Source: Chitinophagales bacterium
GTDB lineage: Bacteria; Bacteroidota; Bacteroidia; Chitinophagales; CAIOSU01
Direction of reading: 5' to 3'
Assembly: GCA_026003335.1 (NCBI GenBank)
Contig: BPHB01000002.1
Coordinates: forward strand, 496,001-560,000
Length of the DNA: 64,000 nucleotides
Position numbers and translations under genes: made by a program. How positions within the stretch are numbered: position 1 is the stretch's first letter; the number at the start of each line of letters is the position of its first letter. This document shows, one piece after another, positions 9,516 through 19,556 of the stretch. The notes beneath the pieces are model-generated. The model was not told where the DNA came from, searched no databases, and was given only the letters and a program-made list of their open reading frames with translations.

Positions 9516-10577
9516 TCAGTTGCGCATCCGCAGCAACTTGTCATAGTTGCGGATAATGATGGCTTTGTCTTCAATATCTATGAGTCCTTCGCTTTTGAAA
9601 TCGCTAAGCGTACGTATGAGGCTTTCCTTGGCTGTACCCACAATGCTGGCCAGGTCTTCCCGCAGGACGCGCATGGAGAAGGGCTGGTTTTGCTCTTTGT
9701 AGCGGTCATGCAGCTTAACCAAGGCTTCTGCCACCCGCTTTCTGACTGAATTATAAGCGAGCCTCACGAGCTGGTCTTCCAGTTCGGCTACATTGTTGCA
9801 CAGCATTTTGATAAATTTCTTTGAAACCTCAGCATTATTGAACACCAGAGCATAAAACTGGTTTCCGGGAATAAACATGACCTCGCTTTCTTCCAGTGCA
9901 GCAGCCGATTCGGCATAGCGCCCATTTTCCAGCAGGGCATGATAACCAAAAAATTCACCGGCTTTGACCAGAGCAAGGATAAATTCTCTGCCCTCTTCAT
10001 GGGTTTTATAAATTTTTACCTTGCCTTTGTTTAAGAAGTAAATTCCTTTTGCATAGGAGCCTTCTTTATAAATGACCTCCTTTTTGGCAAAGCTTTTCAC
10101 TTCTTGTTCCTCAGCAAGTTTTTTTAAATCCTCAAAGCCATGGGCACTACGGATAAAATCGGTGAGTCCGGCAATATCGCGTGTAAATTCCTTTTTCAGC
10201 AAATCATTCTTTCTCAGGCGGGTTTCCACAGCATTCAGCAATTCAATATCGTCAAAAGGCTTTGTCAGGTAATCATCGGCCCCCAACTCCATACCTCTGC
10301 GCATATCGCTGCGCTCGGCCTTGGCCGTGAGAAAAATAAAAGGTATGCCTGCTGTTTTGCTGTTTTTGGAAAGCAGATGCAGCACGCCATATCCATCCAG
10401 TTCGGGCATCATGATATCGCAGATAATCAAGTCTGGCAGATGCCGTTGTGCTGCTTCCACACCTTCTTTTCCGTTTTTTGCAGTAATCACTTCGTAATTG
10501 GCAAGCTCCAGTATCTCTGCGGTGTTTTCTCTCATATCCGTGTTGTCTTCTATGAGCAGTATCTTCTTCATCTTCAT
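9516..10577 (-). CDS. Response regulator with receiver, cyclic-nucleotide-binding-like and Crp-type HTH domains
   Basis: The 353-residue protein joins a CheY-like receiver (residues about 4-120, phosphoacceptor Asp54 in IICDIMMPELDG, conserved lysine in DDYLTKPF) to a cNMP-binding-like beta-barrel (about 150-260, FLNKGKVKIYKTHEEGRE) and a C-terminal Crp/Fnr winged helix (MRVLREDLASIVGTAKESLIRTLSDFKSEG). It should bind DNA in response to phosphorylation. The barrel has no obvious cAMP-binding arginine/serine pair, so ligand binding is uncertain. The sensor kinase gene lies 34 bp upstream in the same direction and is the likely partner. Confidence 0.9.
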   Translation of the reverse strand: MKMKKILLIEDNTDMRENTAEILELANYEVITAKNGKEGVEAAQRHLPDLIICDIMMPELDGYGVLHLLSKNSKTAGIPFIFLTAKAERSDMRRGMELGADDYLTKPFDDIELLNAVETRLRKNDLLKKEFTRDIAGLTDFIRSAHGFEDLKKLAEEQEVKSFAKKEVIYKEGSYAKGIYFLNKGKVKIYKTHEEGREFILALVKAGEFFGYHALLENGRYAESAAALEESEVMFIPGNQFYALVFNNAEVSKKFIKMLCNNVAELEDQLVRLAYNSVRKRVAEALVKLHDRYKEQNQPFSMRVLREDLASIVGTAKESLIRTLSDFKSEGLIDIEDKAIIIRNYDKLLRMRN

Positions 10578-10611
10578 GCGGTTTTACCTCATGGTAATCA
10601 GGTTGAATTTA

Positions 10612-11808
10612 CTAATTATCGTGAGGTTGATTCTTAAAAATTATTGTGAAAACAGTCCCCTTATTTTCTTCACTCTCAAAAGCGATGCGTCCGCCCATCA
10701 ATTCCACATACTTCATCACGATATTCAACCCCAGTCCTGTGCCTTGTATGTTCATGGCGTTTCTGCCGCGGAAAAATCGTTCAAAAAGGTGCTTCTGGTC
10801 TTCCTTTGAAATGCCGATACCATGATCCCTGACACTCAGTGTTATCTCTGAATCAGTTGCATCCGATAAAACCTCAATGCTTTTTCCGGCTTCCGAAAAT
10901 TTTATCGCGTTGGAAATCAGGTTAAACAGAATATTCTTGAGTATTTTTTTATCTAAATATGCAGAAGCAGGTCCACGGTGTTGATAGGTAATCTTCTGTC
11001 CTTCTTTAGCCAGCGGTTCAATTTCATTGACCACGGATGCAACGAACTGCCTGATATCTAACTTCTCTTTTCTGCATTCCACTTTGCCTTCTTCCAGCCT
11101 GCTGAGCGAAAGAAAGTCATTGAGTATATCGGTGAGGTTTGTGATAGCTGATTTAATTTTTGAGATATGATGCTGCTGACGCTCAAAATTTCCCCTGCGC
11201 CCATGGGCCTCAATCAACGATACCGATGAAAGAATCGTTGCCAGCGGAGTTCTGAATTCATGGGAGGCCATAGATACAAAACGTGACTTTAGTTCGTTCA
11301 GCTCCCGCTCTTTCTCCAGAGCCTTATTCAGCTCATTCTTGGTTTTTTCCAGCTCATCAATGGCTTCTTCCAGAATAAGTGTTCTGCGCCTCACCTGATT
11401 TTCCAGCTCCTGGGAATAATTTTTCAGCTTTTCTTCAGCGCTTTTCCGCTGCGTAATATCCACAATAAATGCAATCACAAATAAACCCTCCGGGGTTGTA
11501 TAAGGACTCAGACTCACTTCCACCGGAAATTCATCGCCCTTTTTCTTCAAGCCATATAGTTCAATATTGGCTCCCATGCTTCGGGAACGGGGCACCTGAA
11601 CATAGGTTTTCCTATGGGATTTATGCCTTTCTGCAAATCGTGCGGGAATAAGATTTTCCACTTGCTTCCCTATTAGTTCACCTGCATCATAACCAAACAT
11701 GCGCTCTGCACTGGGATTAGCCCTTACAATATTTCCGCCCGCGTCAACTACAATAATGCCTTCGGTGGCATGCTGAAAAATATGTTCACTATCAACAGGA
11801 TGATACAT
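10612..11808 (-). CDS. PAS-domain sensor histidine kinase
   Basis: This is a 398-residue cytoplasmic-type kinase with no membrane segment. A PAS domain covers residues about 5-125 (ATEGIIVVDAGGNIVRANPSAERMFGYDAGEL). A coiled coil of charged residues (about 130-175) leads to the HisKA box MASHEFRTPLATIL, which contains the phosphorylated histidine. The HATPase_c domain follows with N (LISNAIKFS), G1 (VRDHGIGIS), F (LFERFFRG) and G2 (GTGLGLNIV) boxes. It likely senses an internal signal through the PAS domain and phosphorylates the receiver-Crp protein encoded downstream. Confidence 0.93.
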   Translation of the reverse strand: MYHPVDSEHIFQHATEGIIVVDAGGNIVRANPSAERMFGYDAGELIGKQVENLIPARFAERHKSHRKTYVQVPRSRSMGANIELYGLKKKGDEFPVEVSLSPYTTPEGLFVIAFIVDITQRKSAEEKLKNYSQELENQVRRRTLILEEAIDELEKTKNELNKALEKERELNELKSRFVSMASHEFRTPLATILSSVSLIEAHGRRGNFERQQHHISKIKSAITNLTDILNDFLSLSRLEEGKVECRKEKLDIRQFVASVVNEIEPLAKEGQKITYQHRGPASAYLDKKILKNILFNLISNAIKFSEAGKSIEVLSDATDSEITLSVRDHGIGISKEDQKHLFERFFRGRNAMNIQGTGLGLNIVMKYVELMGGRIAFESEENKGTVFTIIFKNQPHDN

Positions 11809-11873
11809 ACCGGAACGGTAAAGTTAACAGTCTGCCTTTGAGGTTCAATACAGTTGTTTGCTCCATTGCCGGT

Positions 11874-11881
11874 TATCTTTG
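11874..11881 (+). promoter_or_regulatory. -7 promoter element before the ABC-F gene
   Basis: TATCTTTG matches TAnnTTTG exactly, with a TTG 17 bases upstream. It lies 12 bases before the preferred ATG at 11894, predicting an almost leaderless transcript. Confidence 0.4.
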
Positions 11882-11893
11882 CACGCAGTTTAT

Positions 11894-13849
11894 ATGATTT
11901 TAGTTTCCAATCTTACCAAGCTTTTTGCCGGTGAAGAATTATTTTCCGGCATTTCATTTTTGATTAATCCGCATGACCGTATCGGGCTGGTGGGGAAAAA
12001 CGGGGCAGGCAAAAGCACACTCATGAAATTAATTGCCGGTTATCTGGAGCCTGACGGGGGCAAGGTGGAAATCAGCGGAGGACGTTCCATCGGCTATCTG
12101 CCGCAAGAGTTGAAAACAGCCCGGAATAAAACCGTCTTTGAAGAAACATTAATGGCCTTTCACGAAACACTGAAAATTGAAAATGAAATCAACCGGATAA
12201 CCCAAGAGCTGGAGGAGCGTAAGGATTATAATTCGGATGCATACCTGCAGTTGCTGGATAAGCTGACCCATTTGCACGACCAGTTTAATCATCTGGATGG
12301 ACAGAACCGGGAGAGCGCAGCGGAGAAAGTACTCAAAGGACTGGGATTTAACCCGTCTGACTTCAGCCGCCCTGTGGCTGAATTCAGCGGTGGATGGCAA
12401 ATGCGCATAGAACTGGCAAAACTGCTGTTACGCATGCCTGATTTGCTCATGCTGGATGAGCCCACCAATCACCTGGATATTGAATCTATTTTATGGCTTG
12501 AGGATTTTCTCAAAAACTATCCGGGAGCTGTATTGCTTGTATCACATGATAAGATGTTTCTTGATCAGGTAACCTCCCGCACCATTGAAATCAGCCTCGG
12601 GAAGATTTACGACTACAAAGCCAACTACTCCAAATACGTTGAGATGCGCAAAGAGCGCTTGGAACAACAACAGAATACTTATCTAAACCAGCAGCGGGAA
12701 ATTGCTCAGGCGGAGCGCTTTATTGAACGCTTCCGCTACAAAGCCAGTAAAGCCCGCCAGGTGCAGTCACGAATAAAAATGCTGGAAAAAATGGAACGTA
12801 TTGCAGTAGACCCAACCGATACCAGCAGACTGCACATTCAGTTCCCTCCGGCTCCAAGGGCCGGCGAAATAGTGCTGGAACTGAAAAACGTCTCCAAAAG
12901 CTATGGCGCACGTGTAGTTTTTAAAAACATACATTTTACCCTTGAACGAGGTGATAAAGTGGCCTTTGTTGGAAAAAATGGGGAAGGGAAATCCACGCTC
13001 GTAAAAATCATTGCCGGGCAAACCGGTTTTGAAGGTTATATGCGTCTGGGACATAATGTCAATCTGGGCTACTATGCCCAGATACAAGACGGGATGCTGA
13101 ACGAAGAACTCACCGTATTAGAAACTATTGAACAGGAGGCCAAAGGAGAATGGTCCAGTATTTTCCGCATCCGCGCTCTGCTGGGAGCTTTTCTCTTTCG
13201 CGATGATGATGTGGATAAAAAGGTAAAAGTGCTTTCCGGAGGAGAAAAATCCAGACTTGCCCTGGCGAGGCTGATGTTGAAACCGGTGAATCTGCTGGTG
13301 CTGGATGAACCTACCAACCATCTGGACATGTCTGCCAAAGAAGTACTCAAGGAGGCACTCCTAAAATATGATGGTACTATCATCATTGTATCCCACGACC
13401 GGGATTTTCTTCAGGGCCTTACTACAAAAACTTATGAATTCAGCAATCAGCGTGTGCAAGAGCACCTCGGTGATATCAGTGACTTTCTCCGTGCCCATCA
13501 TGTAGAGAGTTTCAGAGCCTTTGAGACAGCACAATTAAAACAACCCCATGCGAACTCCACTACGGATAAAACAAAATCGCCCAAAGAAGATTTTCAAAAG
13601 AAAAAGCAGCACGAAAAGCAGCTGCGCAAAATCAATAAACAAATTGAGCAATGCGAAAGCACTATTAACCAGACTGAAGAAGCTATTGCTGAACTGGAGC
13701 AGCAAATGCAGATACCCGGTTTTTTTGATGACCCCCATGGCTCCACAATAGCCACAGAAAAACATGCTTCTCTCAAACAAACCCTGCAGAAACTGCTGAA
13801 CGAATGGGAGCAACTCCATTATGAACGGGATAGACTTATGGGTGATTAA
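11894..13849 (+). CDS. ABC-F family ATP-binding protein
   Basis: Two ABC ATPase domains lie on one chain without membrane segments. Domain 1 has Walker A GKNGAGKST, signature FSGGWQMR and Walker B LLMLDEPTNHLD. Domain 2 has GKNGEGKST, LSGGEKSR and LLVLDEPTNHLD. The linker between them (about residues 250-310) is charged and helical. A C-terminal coiled-coil extension of about 90 residues rich in K, E and Q resembles the DNA- or rRNA-binding tail of the Uup group. ABC-F proteins act on the ribosome rather than in transport. I start at MILVSNLTK (11894), since the 12 residues before it match nothing and the promoter overlaps them. Confidence 0.92.
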   Translation: MILVSNLTKLFAGEELFSGISFLINPHDRIGLVGKNGAGKSTLMKLIAGYLEPDGGKVEISGGRSIGYLPQELKTARNKTVFEETLMAFHETLKIENEINRITQELEERKDYNSDAYLQLLDKLTHLHDQFNHLDGQNRESAAEKVLKGLGFNPSDFSRPVAEFSGGWQMRIELAKLLLRMPDLLMLDEPTNHLDIESILWLEDFLKNYPGAVLLVSHDKMFLDQVTSRTIEISLGKIYDYKANYSKYVEMRKERLEQQQNTYLNQQREIAQAERFIERFRYKASKARQVQSRIKMLEKMERIAVDPTDTSRLHIQFPPAPRAGEIVLELKNVSKSYGARVVFKNIHFTLERGDKVAFVGKNGEGKSTLVKIIAGQTGFEGYMRLGHNVNLGYYAQIQDGMLNEELTVLETIEQEAKGEWSSIFRIRALLGAFLFRDDDVDKKVKVLSGGEKSRLALARLMLKPVNLLVLDEPTNHLDMSAKEVLKEALLKYDGTIIIVSHDRDFLQGLTTKTYEFSNQRVQEHLGDISDFLRAHHVESFRAFETAQLKQPHANSTTDKTKSPKEDFQKKKQHEKQLRKINKQIEQCESTINQTEEAIAELEQQMQIPGFFDDPHGSTIATEKHASLKQTLQKLLNEWEQLHYERDRLMGD

Positions 13850-13860
13850 CTTTATGGAGC

Positions 13861-14910
13861 ATGACTTCCCGATGGAGATTATTTATCGGCCAAAGCCTTG
13901 TTTTTCTTTTTCTTCTTTTAATGGCCGAAGGTGCGTTCCGTCTTGCAGGATATAAGCCTGGCGATTTAAAACCGCGCTGGCTCAACTTCCAGCCTGTTGA
14001 TTCATTGAAAGAATTTTACCCCTGCTTTGTCAACGAAGAGGGCATTCTGGTAGCAAACAAAAACAACTTTGATGGCTCCGGCATTGAAGTAAACAGCGCA
14101 GGATTTCGCAACAAAGAATTTCAATTGATTGACACCAGCAGAAAAAAAATCTTGCTTATTGGCGACAGCTTTACCTGGGGATTGTCGGCCAGCCCGATTG
14201 AAAACTGCTTTGCAGACATCCTGAAGAGGGGAACATCTTTTGAAGTCATCAATCTTGGCATTCCGGGGGCCGATGCTTATCAATACCTTGCTCTGACGCG
14301 CAAGTATGTGCCTCGTTTCCGGCCGGATGCCGTGCTTGTCTTTTTCTTCACGGGCAACGATTTGGTGAAAAAAGAAAGGCAGCTTACTCCCTGTAAGCCC
14401 CTGTACTTTTATACAAATGCCGGAGCTCTGGATACCGAAATTGACGGGCTTTATTTTCCTACCGCCCAGGATGCTTACAATTACATAGTTCATGAAAAAT
14501 ACTATCTCTCCCGTCGGGGCAATCTGTTTGAACAGCTCGCATCAAAAAGCGCGCTCCTGAGCCGCCTCTGGGCAACAAAACTCCGGATACAGGAAAAGCT
14601 AGATTATCATGCATTGTTACATAACCTGAATCTAACCACTTCCGTGCTGCGTGAAATTGTATGGTTTTGTGACTCGCTGCACACGACCGTTTATCTGGTA
14701 GCCATTCCGGAAGTGAAAGAAGCGTCTATGCGCAGACAAGCTTTCCTCAAGCGTTATGTGAAATTGTTTACCGATCCGGTGCTGATGCCATACTGGCGAG
14801 TTCCAGCCAACAGCAGAAAATATTTTAATGATTATCCCGATGCACACCTCAACAACGAGGGACATCGGGCTTATGCCGATTATCTGAAAACTTTACTGGA
14901 CTCCCTTTAA
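13861..14910 (+). CDS. Membrane-anchored SGNH/GDSL-type hydrolase
   Basis: The 349-residue protein has an N-terminal hydrophobic anchor (residues about 8-24). The SGNH blocks follow in order: block I LLIGDSFTWGLS with the serine nucleophile, block III FFTGNDL, and block V DAHLNNEGH with the Asp-His pair. The family includes esterases and O-acetyl transferases or esterases of cell-surface sugars. The substrate cannot be told from sequence. It is convergent with the next gene and overlaps it by 18 bp. Confidence 0.82.
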   Translation: MTSRWRLFIGQSLVFLFLLLMAEGAFRLAGYKPGDLKPRWLNFQPVDSLKEFYPCFVNEEGILVANKNNFDGSGIEVNSAGFRNKEFQLIDTSRKKILLIGDSFTWGLSASPIENCFADILKRGTSFEVINLGIPGADAYQYLALTRKYVPRFRPDAVLVFFFTGNDLVKKERQLTPCKPLYFYTNAGALDTEIDGLYFPTAQDAYNYIVHEKYYLSRRGNLFEQLASKSALLSRLWATKLRIQEKLDYHALLHNLNLTTSVLREIVWFCDSLHTTVYLVAIPEVKEASMRRQAFLKRYVKLFTDPVLMPYWRVPANSRKYFNDYPDAHLNNEGHRAYADYLKTLLDSL

Positions 14911-16686
14911 CTGATTTGCCCGTTGCCGGTAGTAGGCTGCGCGGGCATGATTACCTTTCCCCTGAAAGCCGCTAGCAAGTTTTTCATAAAAAGGTATTAA
15001 CTCCTCCCGCACGTCCGTGCGCTCAAGGTAATCCAGATACTCATCTACAAAAGGAACAGGGTTAGACATCTGAATGTAGTAAAATCCGTTCAATAGTTTT
15101 TTCAGATCTCCGTCTATCTGATAATAACCGGCAAGCAGGCCGGCTTTTGTCGTTAGTGCATCAGGATAGGTAGGATGAATAGCCAGGGCTTTCTGGATAT
15201 ACGGAGTTGCTTCATTAAACAGTCGCAGCTTTTCCTCATTTGATGTGGCTGCAATTCCCTTGCGATACAGCCCGTAACCCATAAAACAATTGGCGCGGGC
15301 ACTATTTCTTGAAACCTTTACATCGGCCTGGTCAAGGGTGAAAGTATCTTTCCAGTCAGGGACACGCATCATGGTTTTGACGCTGAAAACTCCTCCTATT
15401 AAAAGCACAACCCCTAACGATACCACGTGCTTTAATTTCGGATAAGGTATCCACTCAGGAATACGTTCCTTTACTACATAAGCCAGCCAGAAGCAAAAAC
15501 CCAGTGATGGCATATACAGAAACCGCTCATTCATAAACGTGCCTATGGGGAAAAAGATATTTGAAGCAATGGAAAGGGTAGCAACAAAATATAAAACACA
15601 AAAGGCAGCAACTTCCTTTTTTCTGAATCGCAGCAAAGCATAGCCCAACATAACCAAGTAAAGCAGGCATGGTAGGATTGCCCGTATATCATTCCACCGG
15701 ATAAGCGGAATATGATATGGATAATAATCATGCGTAAGCGGATGAGGAAAAAAAAGCAGCTTGACGTACAGTCCCAGTGTGTAAAAAATAGTTGCATATT
15801 TTTCGGCAACAGTAGCCTCCAGAAACGGATTGTTCATCAGGCCTGTAACGGGCTTGCCGCTATCCAGAATATAGCCAACCGCATTATAGCGGATCCATAA
15901 GTAAAGGAGGGAAGCCACTAAGAGAGGCCAGCAGCCACGCATTATCTGCCATAGGTTGCCTTTGCGAAAAAAATAGAGAACAAGGGGAATCACTGCCAGA
16001 AATGTAATCGCATTTTCCTTAGCCAGCAGACCCAGAAAGAAAAAAACGCTGCCAACAAGTACTTGCGTTTTTTGCCTGGACGCATAAAATCTCAAAAACA
16101 TCACCAGCGCCAACAGGGCAAAAAGAAAAGATAAAATCTCATCCCGGCTTTTAATGTTGGCAACCACTTCTGTATGCACAGGATGCACCGCAAAGAAAAC
16201 AGCCGCAATAAAAGGCACACCCGGCATCCATCCGGAAGGTTCGTGGCCGCGCATACATATTACAACATAAGCAAGCAGCACAACAGAAATCGCATAAAGC
16301 AATACATTGATAAAATGACTCACATGCGGGTTCAATCCCAAAAAATGGTATTCCAGCGCAAAAGTGATCAGCGACAAAGGGCGGTAGCGGGCCCCCGCAA
16401 CCAGATCCTGCTGACTGCCGAGATAGCCTGTAAAACTCTCGGTGGTTAAAATTTTCCATACCCCGTCAATCCCGCTTTTGACAAATGCGTTTTCCGTAAT
16501 AACAATTTCGTCATCCAGCACGTAGCCAAACCTGATACTCTGACCGTAGAGAATGAAAGACAAAGCGACCAGAAAGGCAGCTTTAACCCCATGTGTCCAA
16601 TGCCAAATCCTTGTATCTATAATGTCTGTAGATAGATTGGTATCGTGCCTGTTTTTTTTGAATTCCTTAGAGGTTTTTCTTTTCAT
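14893..16686 (-). CDS. Polytopic membrane protein with C-terminal TPR-like region (TMTC/GT-C like)
   Basis: The 597-residue protein has about ten hydrophobic segments. After the first, a loop carries the acidic motif VLDDEIVI and a later ARYRPLSL, in the position of the catalytic loop of GT-C fold glycosyltransferases. The C-terminal 130 residues are hydrophilic and contain helical pairs (ANCFMGYGLYRKG, EATPYIQKALAIHPTYPDALT) of the TPR type. This architecture resembles the TMTC/DUF1736 family of putative O-mannosyltransferases, so a role in glycosylating exported proteins is inferred. The reading frame is intact. Confidence 0.72.
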   Translation of the reverse strand: MKRKTSKEFKKNRHDTNLSTDIIDTRIWHWTHGVKAAFLVALSFILYGQSIRFGYVLDDEIVITENAFVKSGIDGVWKILTTESFTGYLGSQQDLVAGARYRPLSLITFALEYHFLGLNPHVSHFINVLLYAISVVLLAYVVICMRGHEPSGWMPGVPFIAAVFFAVHPVHTEVVANIKSRDEILSFLFALLALVMFLRFYASRQKTQVLVGSVFFFLGLLAKENAITFLAVIPLVLYFFRKGNLWQIMRGCWPLLVASLLYLWIRYNAVGYILDSGKPVTGLMNNPFLEATVAEKYATIFYTLGLYVKLLFFPHPLTHDYYPYHIPLIRWNDIRAILPCLLYLVMLGYALLRFRKKEVAAFCVLYFVATLSIASNIFFPIGTFMNERFLYMPSLGFCFWLAYVVKERIPEWIPYPKLKHVVSLGVVLLIGGVFSVKTMMRVPDWKDTFTLDQADVKVSRNSARANCFMGYGLYRKGIAATSNEEKLRLFNEATPYIQKALAIHPTYPDALTTKAGLLAGYYQIDGDLKKLLNGFYYIQMSNPVPFVDEYLDYLERTDVREELIPFYEKLASGFQGKGNHARAAYYRQRANQLKGVQ

Positions 16687-16826
16687 GACAGTTTCCGGTC
16701 GTAGGCATTAGCATAATTATACATTTCAGTCCTCGTGGCCGCTGCGCGAATAAAATTTAAGGAGAGAATACTTTGAAACGAAAAAATTCTATATTTTTCT
16801 GAATAACCACCTAAAACCCAACAGCC

Positions 16827-18152
16827 ATGAAATCTATTCCCGTTGCCTGCTGCACATGTGCCTTTCTTCTTTTTATGTCTTTTGCTTATGCCCAGGAAAA
16901 AGATATTGCCAAAGTTGATGCATTAATTGCCAAGGCAAAAGAAACCACAGATGCCGCCAAGAAAGCAAGTTTTTATAACAAAGCAGCAGAAATCATTATG
17001 TCCGCCCGGCTGGATAAGTCACAGTATGCCAAAATCGGAGATGCCTATCTGGATGACGGAGATATCACCAATGCCGTAAAATTTTACTCCCGCTGTGACA
17101 AGGAAAGCAAAAATGCCGGTTTAATTAAAGTAGGACATAAAATGATTGAACAGGCTTTTGATGATCCGAAATCCGAATCTAAAACCATCAACAAGGCCTT
17201 GAGTTATTTCTCAAAAGCCGGTGCGGCCAATGAGGGCTATGAGGCAGCCGGAGACGCTTACTATGCCAGAGGAAAGGAATATTATATGAAAGCTGCCGAA
17301 TACTATGCACAGGGCAATGTAACTGCTAAACTTGAAAAAATTGCATCTGAGTTTCTCAATGACAAAAAGCCCGACCTGGCTGCAGAGGTTTATATGACCA
17401 CGGGTACTCCGGAAAGTCTTAAAAAAGCAGGAGACCTTTACTATTCCATAGGTGATTTTTATCATGCCTTTACGGCTTATGAGAAAGCCGGCTATACCGA
17501 GGGGTTAAAAAAATATGCTGACCAGCTTTACAATGCCGGAGAAAAAGCAGATGGCGATGCAATTTATGCCCGCATAGCCGATATGTATGCAGAAAAAAAC
17601 AACAAAGAAGGATTGACAGAGCTTGCAAAAGCCCAGGAGCAACGCGGTTACTACAACATGGCAGCTTCGCTTTATGAGCGGGCCGGAGATACCCAGAGTG
17701 CTGCCCGGGCCAGAGCTTTTGAACTGCTGCTATCGTTTGACCTGCAAAGTGCGCAGACAGCTTTTGAAGCTATTGGCGATGCAGATATGGGCAAGGCTAT
17801 TAAAGCCCATCTCAAGCCCCTGACTTCCCTGAAAGAAGTAGCCGATTATTTTGACGATGTGAAAGCCAACCAACCCTACGTTTCTTTTGAGGAAGATCCG
17901 GTAACCCATAAAAAAACAGCCAACAGCGCAGAAATGGAGTCTTTTAATTCTTACTATCGTGATCTGGCAAACACTATAGTGGACTACTGTTACACCGTTT
18001 CGGATATTGTTCCCAAAATCTCGCATGCCGGCCTGAAAACAGCCATGATGAAAAAATTCAGCCAGTATGGCGCCATCCGTAATATACTGACCGAAGACTT
18101 CGGCAAAAAGCTGCGGAAAGAGGAAGTCACTGCCAAGGACGTCATTCTGTAA
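16827..18152 (+). CDS. Exported TPR-like helical repeat protein
   Basis: The 441-residue protein starts with a signal peptide (CCTCAFLLFMSFAYAQ). The mature part is alpha-helical repeats rich in alanine, tyrosine and lysine, of the kind KAGDLYYSIGDFYHAFTAYEKAG, repeated about every 30-35 residues to residue 310. A non-repeat C-terminal domain of about 130 residues follows. No catalytic motif is visible, so a scaffold or protein-binding role in the periplasm is inferred. Confidence 0.75.
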   Translation: MKSIPVACCTCAFLLFMSFAYAQEKDIAKVDALIAKAKETTDAAKKASFYNKAAEIIMSARLDKSQYAKIGDAYLDDGDITNAVKFYSRCDKESKNAGLIKVGHKMIEQAFDDPKSESKTINKALSYFSKAGAANEGYEAAGDAYYARGKEYYMKAAEYYAQGNVTAKLEKIASEFLNDKKPDLAAEVYMTTGTPESLKKAGDLYYSIGDFYHAFTAYEKAGYTEGLKKYADQLYNAGEKADGDAIYARIADMYAEKNNKEGLTELAKAQEQRGYYNMAASLYERAGDTQSAARARAFELLLSFDLQSAQTAFEAIGDADMGKAIKAHLKPLTSLKEVADYFDDVKANQPYVSFEEDPVTHKKTANSAEMESFNSYYRDLANTIVDYCYTVSDIVPKISHAGLKTAMMKKFSQYGAIRNILTEDFGKKLRKEEVTAKDVIL

Positions 18153-18170
18153 CTATCCCGGAACGCCTGT

Positions 18171-19466
18171 TTAAACGGTATCGTGAATTTCCTTTATTGC
18201 CTTAATAAGCTGCTCCAGCTCGCGCAGTTTTGTATACACATGCGGAGTTACACGCACAGCTTCAAAATCTTTATGCCGGACAACTGTGGTAAAAATTCTA
18301 TATTCATCAAACAGCCTGTGGTGTAATACATCTGCTTTTAAACCCTCTATGGAGAAAGAGCACAACCCGCAGGAAAACTCTTTCTTCAAAGAAGTGTGAA
18401 AGCGCACACGTGGCAGATTCCTGACTGCTTCGGCCCAATAATTCTTCAGATAGCGCAGTCGTGCTTCCTTACGGGCAGCCCCAATACCATTATGGAAATC
18501 TATGGCTTCGTTAATAGCTAACTCAGCCGGAAAAGAGCGCGTTCCCAGATGCTCAAACTTGCTGATTTTGTCGCGCTCTGTATCCGGGCTGCCGAACAAC
18601 GACCATATCTTGCCTATTTTGTCTTTTTTTACATATAACATTCCACAGCCAAAAGGAGCACACAGCCATTTGTGCAGGCTCGTAGCAAAATAATCACAAT
18701 GCAGATCAGGAATTTTAAAGTCCAGATGTGCGAACGCATGCGCCCCATCTACCAAAACTTCTATTCCCAGTTTATGAGCCATATCACAAAGCTCACGAAC
18801 AGGCATAATCTGCCCGGTTGTATAGTTTATATGACAGAAAACCAACAGCCGTGTTTGTGCCGTAATGGCTTTGCGGAAAATATCCACCACTTCCTGCGGA
18901 TTCTCGGCAGGTACCGGCAGGTTCACTTTGCGAATGTGTATGTTATTTCTGCGGGCGCGTTGTTCAAGACCCGCCATCACGGTAGGATAGTCTTGAGTGG
19001 TGGTAAGCACTTCGTCACCTTCCTGCAGATCCATGCCGAAAATGATGGTTTCAGCCGCCTCTGTGGTATTCCTGCATAAAGCAAGCTCCTCGTGTGAACA
19101 TCCGGCCAGTTGTGCAAGTTTTTTGCGAATGTTTTCCCGCTGCCGCGTGAATTCTCCAAAGAGATAAAATGCCGGAGCCTGATTTGCTATACGCGTGTAA
19201 TGCATCAAAGACTCCTGTACCACCAGCGGCTGAGGTGAAACCCCGCCATTATTCAGATTGACAAACTGAGCCCGTGGGCCAAACGCTTGCTGTACATGAA
19301 ACCAAAAGTCCTCATCGGCTGCTGCAGCAGCAAGGCTTCCATGGCTCACGGATGCCATTTGCTTGCGCATCTGCAGAAAATCACAGGAAGAAAACAAGGT
19401 CATAGAAATGCCCCCCAGTGAAATAGCTCCCATGCCGGCAATAAATTTTCTTCGGGAAGTGGACAT
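18171..19466 (-). CDS. Class V aminotransferase-fold PLP enzyme with Tat signal
   Basis: The 431-residue protein opens with a twin-arginine signal (SRRKFIAGMGAISLGG) and a following cysteine (LFSSCDF) that could be lipidated. The remainder is a class V aminotransferase: ELALCRNTTEAAETI binds the PLP phosphate, VLVDGAHAF carries the ring-stacking Asp, and TSLHKWLCAPFGCG holds the PLP lysine. Members include isopenicillin N epimerase-like and cysteine desulfurase-like enzymes. A folded cofactor protein exported by Tat is consistent. The substrate is unknown. Confidence 0.85.
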   Translation of the reverse strand: MSTSRRKFIAGMGAISLGGISMTLFSSCDFLQMRKQMASVSHGSLAAAAADEDFWFHVQQAFGPRAQFVNLNNGGVSPQPLVVQESLMHYTRIANQAPAFYLFGEFTRQRENIRKKLAQLAGCSHEELALCRNTTEAAETIIFGMDLQEGDEVLTTTQDYPTVMAGLEQRARRNNIHIRKVNLPVPAENPQEVVDIFRKAITAQTRLLVFCHINYTTGQIMPVRELCDMAHKLGIEVLVDGAHAFAHLDFKIPDLHCDYFATSLHKWLCAPFGCGMLYVKKDKIGKIWSLFGSPDTERDKISKFEHLGTRSFPAELAINEAIDFHNGIGAARKEARLRYLKNYWAEAVRNLPRVRFHTSLKKEFSCGLCSFSIEGLKADVLHHRLFDEYRIFTTVVRHKDFEAVRVTPHVYTKLRELEQLIKAIKEIHDTV

Positions 19467-19556
19467 GTCTGCGAAGTTAAAAAAACCTTAAACCTGTTTG
19501 GCTTGTTATCATAAGTGTAACAAATACTAAATGCATACGTACCAGAAAGCGCTACA

